Shown: piece after piece, positions 5,654-10,608 of the stretch
Layout of the letters: each line of letters starts with the position of its first letter
Numbering within the stretch: position 1 is the stretch's first letter
Source of the DNA: DASPKW01 sp038244055
GTDB lineage: Bacteria; Planctomycetota; Phycisphaerae; Tepidisphaerales; Tepidisphaeraceae
Assembly (NCBI GenBank): GCA_038244055.1
Contig: JBBRTW010000242.1
Coordinates: forward strand, 1-10,608
Reading direction: 5' to 3'
DNA length: 10,608 nucleotides
Notes under the pieces: generated by a model
Databases searched by the model: none
Seen by the model: the letters and a program-made list of their open reading frames with translations, nothing else
What the model was told of the DNA's origin: nothing
Translations under genes and position numbers: made by a program

Positions 5654-8077
5654 ATGCATCTACGTCTCGCATTCTCTATCGCATCGATCGTATTCTCCAC
5701 CATTTCCTCGGCCGCCACGCTCGACCAGTCTCCGGCCTCGCCCAATGACTGGGGATACCGCCCCGACTCCGTCAAAAGCGAAACCAATCCGCCCGGCTTC
5801 GTCTGGCGGCCGAACAAGGAGGCGGCCTCGTATGAATTCCAGTGCGCCCGCGATGAGGCGTTCGCCACGGGTCTGATCCGCGCCGATCAGATCCAGTTCG
5901 CCTGCTACTGCCCCGATCAGACACTGGCCGTGGGTAAGTGGTTCTGGCGCTACCGGATGATCGATAAGAAGGGCCAGACTTCGGATTGGAGCAAGGCGCG
6001 CTGGTTCGAGGTCGATGCTAATGCGGTGGCTTTCCCGATGCCGGCGCGGAAGGAGCTCATCGGCCGAATCCCGGCCGCCCATCCGCGCCTCTTCGTGCGC
6101 CCCGAGCAGATGGATTCGCTCCGCCAGCGCGCCAAGACCGATCTCAAAAAAGAATACGATGCCCTGATCAAGCAGTGCGAGGCGCTGCTCAAGAACCCGC
6201 CCGTGACGGCCGAGCCCCCCAAATACCCGCCGGAGGTGAAGGCCAAGAGCGAAGAATGGAAAGCGATCTGGTGGGGCAACCGCACCTACACGATCAAAGT
6301 CCTGGATGGCGCGGCCACGCTGGGCTTCGGCCATCTCCTGTCCGACAACCCCGCAAAGCGCCAGGCCTACGGCGAACTTGCCAAACGCCTGCTGATGGAA
6401 GCCTCCGCCTGGGACCCCAAGGGCTCCACCAACTACCACTACAACGATGAAGCGGGCATGCCCTACGTCTATTTCTTCTCCCGCGCATACACGTTTTTGA
6501 ACGATCTTCTGAGCGAAGAAGATAAAACCAAATGCCGCGCCATGATGCGCATCCGCGGCAACGAGATGTACGCCCACCTCAACCCGCGTCATCTCTGGTC
6601 GCCCTATTCATCCCACTCCAACCGCGCCTGGCACAAGCTCGGCGAGGCGGGCATCGCATTTTTAGGCGAGATCCCCGAGGCCGAGGATTGGGTCTGGCTG
6701 TCGATGAATGTCTTCTGGAATGTCTATCCCGTCTGGAGCGATTCCGATGGCGGCTGGCATGAAGGCTCTTCCTACTGGCAGAGCTACATCGAGCGCTTCA
6801 CGTTCTTCGCCGATATCATGCGCGTCGATCTGGGCGTCGATGCCTTCAAGAAGCCCTATTTTTCCCGCGTTGGCTACTACACGATGTACCTGCAGCCGCC
6901 GGGAACGATCGGCGGCGGTTTCGGCGATCTGGTGGCCGACCGCGATGCCAAGGCCAATCGCGTGCTCATGTCGGCCCTGGCGGCGCAGGCCAAGAATCCC
7001 TACTGGCAATGGTACGTCGATTCACTGGGCGGGCCGGTCAATGAGCCGGGCTATATCGGCTTTATCCGCGGCGCGATCCCGGCCGTTTCCGCCAAAGCGC
7101 CGGATGATCTGCCCACCAGCCGCTGCTTCACCGGCATCGGCCAGGCCTATCTCAATACCAATCTCAAATCGGCCAAAGACAACGTCGAACTCGGCTTCAA
7201 ATCCTCGCCGATGGGCACACAATCTCACGGCTACGATTCCAACAACTCCTTCTTCCTCTACGCCTATGGCCAGCGCCTCCTCGCCCCCACCGGCCGGCGC
7301 GACATCTACGGCTCGGACCACCACGCCAACTGGATGTGGGAAACCAAATCGACCAACAGCATCCTCATCAACGGCAAAGGCCAGACCCCCAAGCACAGCG
7401 CCGCCAGCATCGGCAAAATCACCGGCTTCTACACCTCGGCTAATTTCGATTACGTGGCGGGGGATGCCAGCACGGCGTATGGGCCGGATGTGAAGCGATA
7501 TGTTCGGCATATCTTCTTCATCAAGCCGGATATTTTTCTGATCTACGATGATGTGGAGACGGCCAAGCCGGCAACGGTGGATTTGCTTTTGCATTCGCCG
7601 GTGGAGATCAAGGAGAAGGGGCAGAAGGATATTCAGATCGATGTTGAAGGGGCGCACGCACGGGCGGCGATCCTCTGGCCGGAGGATTTGAAGCTCGCGG
7701 TGACTGATAAATACGATGTTCCGCCGCGGGATCGGATCAAGGTGAAAGAGTGGCATCTATCAGCGCAGGGAAAGACCGATGGCACGGATAACCTGCGCCA
7801 GTTCATCACCATCATTCGAGTCGGGAAGGATGCCAAGACGCTGGATCAGGCTGGCGACCGCCCTCAACAGACATTCCAATGCAATCTCGGATACTGGACG
7901 CTTGCAATCCCGCGCGAGGGCCAACTCGTCGAAATCGATGCGCGGCCGATCGGCCGGGACGATCTTTCCTCGAATCTGCTGGCCATCTTCCGCGGGGCGG
8001 CGAGCGATGAAGTGATCTCCATCAAGAAAGGGCAGATATCCCGCGAGATCAAACCCCACAAAGATGACAAAAAGTAA
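5654..8077 (+). CDS. Exported heparinase II/III-family polysaccharide lyase (PL15-like architecture)
   Basis: An 807-residue protein with a signal peptide (1-20, cleavage near SSA-AT). Residues 30-122 form a beta-sandwich of DUF4962 style (NPPGFVWRP). Residues 140-460 form an alpha-toroid with conserved SHSNRAWHKLGEAG and WHEGSSYW. Residues 480-800 form the heparinase II/III-like beta-sandwich with TQSHGYDSNNSF. Candidate catalytic residues are His321, Tyr374 and His525. Their order and spacing resemble what I recall for the PL15 exo-alginate lyase Atu3025 (His311, Tyr365, His531), and the length is similar. It should cleave uronic-acid glycosidic bonds by beta-elimination outside the cytoplasm; alginate, a heparinoid or another uronan are all possible. 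GGAG five bases before the ATG supports the start. Codon choice changes abruptly near 7440. The family is confident; the substrate is not. Confidence 0.9.
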   Translation: MHLRLAFSIASIVFSTISSAATLDQSPASPNDWGYRPDSVKSETNPPGFVWRPNKEAASYEFQCARDEAFATGLIRADQIQFACYCPDQTLAVGKWFWRYRMIDKKGQTSDWSKARWFEVDANAVAFPMPARKELIGRIPAAHPRLFVRPEQMDSLRQRAKTDLKKEYDALIKQCEALLKNPPVTAEPPKYPPEVKAKSEEWKAIWWGNRTYTIKVLDGAATLGFGHLLSDNPAKRQAYGELAKRLLMEASAWDPKGSTNYHYNDEAGMPYVYFFSRAYTFLNDLLSEEDKTKCRAMMRIRGNEMYAHLNPRHLWSPYSSHSNRAWHKLGEAGIAFLGEIPEAEDWVWLSMNVFWNVYPVWSDSDGGWHEGSSYWQSYIERFTFFADIMRVDLGVDAFKKPYFSRVGYYTMYLQPPGTIGGGFGDLVADRDAKANRVLMSALAAQAKNPYWQWYVDSLGGPVNEPGYIGFIRGAIPAVSAKAPDDLPTSRCFTGIGQAYLNTNLKSAKDNVELGFKSSPMGTQSHGYDSNNSFFLYAYGQRLLAPTGRRDIYGSDHHANWMWETKSTNSILINGKGQTPKHSAASIGKITGFYTSANFDYVAGDASTAYGPDVKRYVRHIFFIKPDIFLIYDDVETAKPATVDLLLHSPVEIKEKGQKDIQIDVEGAHARAAILWPEDLKLAVTDKYDVPPRDRIKVKEWHLSAQGKTDGTDNLRQFITIIRVGKDAKTLDQAGDRPQQTFQCNLGYWTLAIPREGQLVEIDARPIGRDDLSSNLLAIFRGAASDEVISIKKGQISREIKPHKDDKK

Positions 8078-8098
8078 CCCGCCCGGGTACGATCAGAA

Positions 8099-8230
8099 CC
8101 GCGGATGAACGCAGATCAACGCGGATCAGAAAAACCAATCCTCTTCTCTTCTCCGCGCCTTCGCGCCTTGGCGTCTTGGCGATTGAGTTTCTCCCGCGCA
8201 ACATCCGGGTTCATCAGCGTTCATCCGCGC
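8099..8230. repeat. Composite intergenic inverted repeat
   Basis: The left arm begins CCGCGGATGAACGC (8099-8112). The right arm (8201-8230) reads, as reverse complement, GCGCGGATGAACGC. The arms are imperfect inverted copies of about 30 bases. Between them lies CTCCGCGCCTTCGCGCC (8151-8167) followed by GGCGTCTTGGCG. I recall similar non-coding repeats from gaps in many unrelated bacterial genomes. It fills the space between the lyase and the fused esterase. Confidence 0.65.
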
Positions 8231-8262
8231 TTCCCTTCCGTTCTCAGTGAGTGACATCAGAC

Positions 8263-8266
8263 GAGG
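8263..8266 (+). promoter_or_regulatory. Ribosome binding site that fixes the start of the fused esterase
   Basis: GAGG lies five bases before the ATG at 8272. An in-frame GTG at 8251 would add seven residues ahead of the signal peptide and has no such site. Confidence 0.6.
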
Positions 8267-8271
8267 CAAAC

Positions 8272-9864
8272 ATGATCCAGCGAATCGGCGTGGTGGCGAT
8301 CGTAATGAGTTCGATGCTGTGTCTGGCGGCGCAGACGCGCGCCGCCGGTAACGTCCCCAAAGACAAATTCCACCTCTACCTCCTCATCGGCCAGTCCAAC
8401 ATGGCCGGCCGGGGCAAGGTCGAGGAGCAGGATCGCACGCCTCATCCGCACGTCTTCTCGCTCAACAAGGAAAATCAGTGGGTGCCCGCGATCGACCCGC
8501 TTCACTTCGATAAATCGGCCGCCGGCGTCGGGCCAGGGCTGGCCTTCGGCAAATTCATGGCCGACGCCCAGAAAGACCCGGAAGTGCGCATCGGCCTGAT
8601 TCCGTGCGCGGTGGGCGGATCGCCCCTCGAATCATGGAAGCCCGGCGCTGAGGACAAAGCCACCAAGACCCACCCCTGGGATGACATGACCAAGCGCCTG
8701 CAACTGGCGATGAAAGAGGGCACGCTCAAAGGCATCCTCTGGCACCAGGGCGAATCCGATTCCAACGAGAAACTGGCCGCCACCTACGGCACCCGCCTCG
8801 AGCAGACCCTCGGCCTGCTGCGCGATGAGATCGGCGACACGACTGTTCCCATCGTCGTCGGCCAGATCTTCAACTTCAAAGACAGCCCGTGGAAAGACGT
8901 CGTCAACGTCGAGATCAGCAACTTCCCCAAGCGCCTGGCCAATACCGGCCTGGCCACCAACGAAGGCATGCACGATCGCGGCGACAATATCCATCTCGAT
9001 TCCGCCAGCGCGCGGGAGTTTGGCAAGCGCTATGCGAAGGAAATGCTGCGCCTGCAAAATCTTCCCAAACCCACGGTCGTGAAACTCTGGGAGCAAGGCC
9101 TGCCCGACCCGCAGGCCGACAAGCCTGTCGCCGCGGAAGTGAAGAAAATCGCCCGCGTGCGCAATGTCTCGGAGCCGACAATCGCGGTCTACCTCGCGCC
9201 GAAAGAGAAGGCCACCGGCTCCGCCATCATCATCTGCCCCGGCGGCGGCTACGGCGCGCTGGCCATCGAAAAGGAAGGCGATTGTGTCGCCCGCTGGCTG
9301 AATGAGTTGGGCCCAACCGCGTTCGTGCTCAAGTATCGCCTGAGCCAGTACGCGCAGCCCGCGCCGCTCGCGGATGCGCAGCAGGCCCTCCGCATCGTCC
9401 GCGACCGCGCGGCCGAGTGGGGCGTGGATGCGAAGAAAGTCGGCATCATGGGCTTCAGCGCGGGCGGACATCTGGCCGGCTACGCCAGCACCGCCGAGGC
9501 GCTGCCGCTTACGGATGATCGCTACAAGAAATACAACGCCATCGATTGCCGGCCCGATTTCTCCATCCTGATCTACAGCGTGATCCCGCAGGCCGGCGAC
9601 AAGCTCGCCAAGGGGATGTACACCCCCCTCACCCTCACCGCCAAAACCCCGCCCGCCTTCCTCGCCACGGCCAAGGGCGATGGCATTTCCTCCCAGCCCA
9701 CCCAGGATTACGCCGCCAAGCTCAAATCTCTGGGCGTTCCGGTTGAATTGCACTTGTACGATACGGGCGGGCATGGATACGGCCTGGGTGTGGATGGAGG
9801 GGAGCTGGCGAAGTGGCCGGGGGAGTGTGAGAGGTGGCTGCGGGCGGGTGGGTGGATTAAGTAA
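8272..9864 (+). CDS. Exported two-domain esterase: SGNH/SASA module fused to alpha/beta hydrolase
   Basis: A 530-residue protein with a signal peptide (1-25, cleavage near TRA-AG). Residues 32-260 are a sialate O-acetylesterase-like SGNH domain (SASA, CE6-like): GQSNM with Ser42, VGGSPLESW (114-122), ILWHQGESDS (155-164), and DNIH with Asp238 and His241. Residues 275-530 are an alpha/beta hydrolase: CPGGGY (322-327), GFSAGG with Ser396, likely acid Asp470 in KGDG, and GGHGYG with His501. Both triads look complete, so two deacylation activities on one polypeptide are expected, probably removing acetyl or other acyl groups from polysaccharide outside the cytoplasm. The second half is homologous to the esterase at 2313-3230. 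It lies 194 bp after the lyase gene in the same direction, separated by a repeat. The 3' end is G-rich. The fold calls are confident; the substrates are not known. Confidence 0.9.
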   Translation: MIQRIGVVAIVMSSMLCLAAQTRAAGNVPKDKFHLYLLIGQSNMAGRGKVEEQDRTPHPHVFSLNKENQWVPAIDPLHFDKSAAGVGPGLAFGKFMADAQKDPEVRIGLIPCAVGGSPLESWKPGAEDKATKTHPWDDMTKRLQLAMKEGTLKGILWHQGESDSNEKLAATYGTRLEQTLGLLRDEIGDTTVPIVVGQIFNFKDSPWKDVVNVEISNFPKRLANTGLATNEGMHDRGDNIHLDSASAREFGKRYAKEMLRLQNLPKPTVVKLWEQGLPDPQADKPVAAEVKKIARVRNVSEPTIAVYLAPKEKATGSAIIICPGGGYGALAIEKEGDCVARWLNELGPTAFVLKYRLSQYAQPAPLADAQQALRIVRDRAAEWGVDAKKVGIMGFSAGGHLAGYASTAEALPLTDDRYKKYNAIDCRPDFSILIYSVIPQAGDKLAKGMYTPLTLTAKTPPAFLATAKGDGISSQPTQDYAAKLKSLGVPVELHLYDTGGHGYGLGVDGGELAKWPGECERWLRAGGWIK

Positions 9865-9888
9865 GAAGTGAATGAGAGCATGAGTTTT

Positions 9889-9914
9889 GGTGGGGTAGAC
9901 ATTCTTGTCTGCCC
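9889..9914 (+). repeat. Hairpin after the fused esterase gene
   Basis: GGGTAGACA (9893-9901) pairs with TGTCTGCCC (9906-9914), nine pairs including one T-G, around the loop TTCT. It is preceded by GGTGG, as in the other palindromes of this window. It may terminate or protect the esterase transcript, though no T-run follows. Confidence 0.6.
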
Positions 9915-9952
9915 AGAGCGATCTTCCGAAAACCAACGCCCTTGAATTCGCC

Positions 9953-9956
9953 GGAG
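9953..9956 (+). promoter_or_regulatory. Ribosome binding site that fixes the start of the small membrane protein
   Basis: GGAG lies nine bases before the ATG at 9966. The frame can be read from a TTG at 9942, but that position lacks a comparable upstream site. Confidence 0.5.
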
Positions 9957-9965
9957 ATTCCCAAA

Positions 9966-10433
9966 ATGTCCGCCGACACTGAAGCTCAATCCAAGCCCCT
10001 CGAACTCAACGGCATCGTCCTCACCGATAAAAACCTGGTTGAGATCAGCGGCGGCAAACCCATGGTCCGCGTCGATCGCGAGGATATCCAGCAAATCACC
10101 TTGCGCCACGGCCTGATCGCTCCCCACCCGCTCATCCAGTGCATTGCCGGCCTGGCAATGGTCGGCATCGGCTACTACCCCTACCGAATGTTCCTACACT
10201 GGCAGCGCGACGGCGGCGCATTTCACCTCGGGTTCGCCATGGTCACGCCCTTTGTCTTCCTGGGCGCATGGCTGATTTTCACGACCTTCAAACGCGGCTA
10301 CTTTCTCGATGTTCAGCTTCAATCGGATCGAAAGCGATTGACGTTCGATGCGACGCCCACTTCTCAGGCATTGGAATCCTTCGTGGCCCGCCTCGAATCC
10401 GAACTCGGCATGAAGATATTAAGATCGGCGTGA
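9966..10433 (+). CDS. Small membrane protein of unknown function with two helices
   Basis: A 155-residue protein with no signal peptide. Residues 1-54 are soluble and look beta-rich (LELNGIVLTDKNLVEISGG, then VDREDIQQITL). Two hydrophobic segments follow at about 55-77 and 89-108, joined by a short polar turn (HWQRDGG). Residues 109-155 are again soluble, with strand-like YFLDVQLQ and a helix ending in LESELGMKI. A membrane hairpin inserted between two halves of a small beta domain resembles bacterial PH-like membrane proteins, but I do not recognise a family. Both ends are probably on the same side of the inner membrane. It follows the fused esterase by 101 bp, with a hairpin between, so co-transcription is uncertain. 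The coding call rests on the ribosome site, codon periodicity and the hydrophobic pattern. Confidence 0.75.
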   Translation: MSADTEAQSKPLELNGIVLTDKNLVEISGGKPMVRVDREDIQQITLRHGLIAPHPLIQCIAGLAMVGIGYYPYRMFLHWQRDGGAFHLGFAMVTPFVFLGAWLIFTTFKRGYFLDVQLQSDRKRLTFDATPTSQALESFVARLESELGMKILRSA

Positions 10434-10480
10434 GCGACCGAGCTGAAAAGCGACTGGACCGGCTCTATCTCAATGCTTTC

Positions 10481-10509
10481 CCGTGACACGGCCGTCCCGG
10501 CCGTGCTGG
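10481..10509 (+). repeat. Terminal hairpin repeat, copy A
   Basis: CACGGCCG and CGGCCGTG form an 8-bp stem around TCC, flanked by CCGTGA on the left and CTGG on the right. It lies about 50 bases after the membrane protein's stop codon. It is an inverted near-copy of 10563-10591. Confidence 0.75.
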
Positions 10510-10562
10510 AAACATTGAACTAAAAACTTCGGCGAATTTGCGTCCTTTTCCACTCCATGTCG

Positions 10563-10591
10563 CCAGCACGGGCGGGACGCCCGTGTCACGG
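10563..10591 (-). repeat. Terminal hairpin repeat, copy B
   Basis: CACGGGCG and CGCCCGTG form an 8-bp stem around GGA. Its reverse complement matches copy A at 27 of 29 positions; the two differences face each other in the stem. Confidence 0.75.
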
Positions 10592-10608
10592 TGGGGTTTG
10601 AGACAGAG

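Noticed and set aside
5660..6592. 310-codon open frame on the minus strand
   Set aside because: It is antisense to the 5' part of the lyase gene; same GC-driven shadow, and the product has no domain character.
9893..9914. Hairpin as an intrinsic terminator
   Set aside because: No T-tract follows the stem, so I list it only as a repeat with possible transcript-end function.
8632..9936. 434-codon open frame on the minus strand
   Set aside because: It is antisense to the fused esterase, whose motifs are clear on the plus strand. GC-rich third positions keep the opposite frame open, and its protein is low-complexity with no recognisable motifs.

Overview
This is about 10.6 kb of a GC-rich bacterial genome that reads like a Planctomycetota genome, possibly a Phycisphaerae-like lineage. 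That assignment is inferred from gene style: exported proteins with HEAT-like domains, PDZ domains and beta-propellers; polysaccharide lyases and carbohydrate esterases outside any classical operon; and short palindromic repeats in the gaps. No 16S rRNA or other taxonomic marker is present. I see no tRNA, rRNA, CRISPR array or transposase.

Layout, left to right: an exported HEAT-like/PDZ protein (216-1412, +); convergent with it, a lower-GC gene for a helix-hairpin-helix DNA glycosylase-like protein (1294-2214, -) whose 3' end looks frameshifted at a C7 run; a palindromic repeat; an exported alpha/beta-hydrolase esterase (2313-3230, -); a 458-bp divergent gap with no gene; an exported HEAT plus six-unit propeller protein (3689-5461, +); a cluster of three palindromes (5468-5611); a heparinase II/III-type polysaccharide lyase with PL15-like architecture (5654-8077, +); a composite intergenic repeat (8099-8230); a two-module esterase joining an SGNH/SASA domain to an alpha/beta hydrolase (8272-9864, +); a hairpin; a small two-helix membrane protein of unknown function (9966-10433, +); and a terminal pair of inverted hairpins (10481-10591).

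The metabolic theme is breakdown of an acylated acidic polysaccharide outside the cytoplasm. The lyase would cleave uronic-acid chains and the esterases would remove acetyl or other acyl groups. The free esterase and the C-terminal half of the fused esterase are clear homologues. The two HEAT-like proteins share a related N-terminal module and are exported, but their partners cannot be told from sequence. The DNA glycosylase-like gene has different base composition and no functional link to its neighbours, so it may be a later arrival.

The most unusual non-coding signal is the set of palindromes. Two copies, identical over 37 bases, face each other across 3.2 kb. A third keeps the same outer arms but has a different self-complementary core. 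A separate pair near the right edge differs only at two paired stem positions. I did not find a clearly new multi-gene system. The best leads are the frameshifted glycosylase, the core-swapped palindromes and the esterase fusion.
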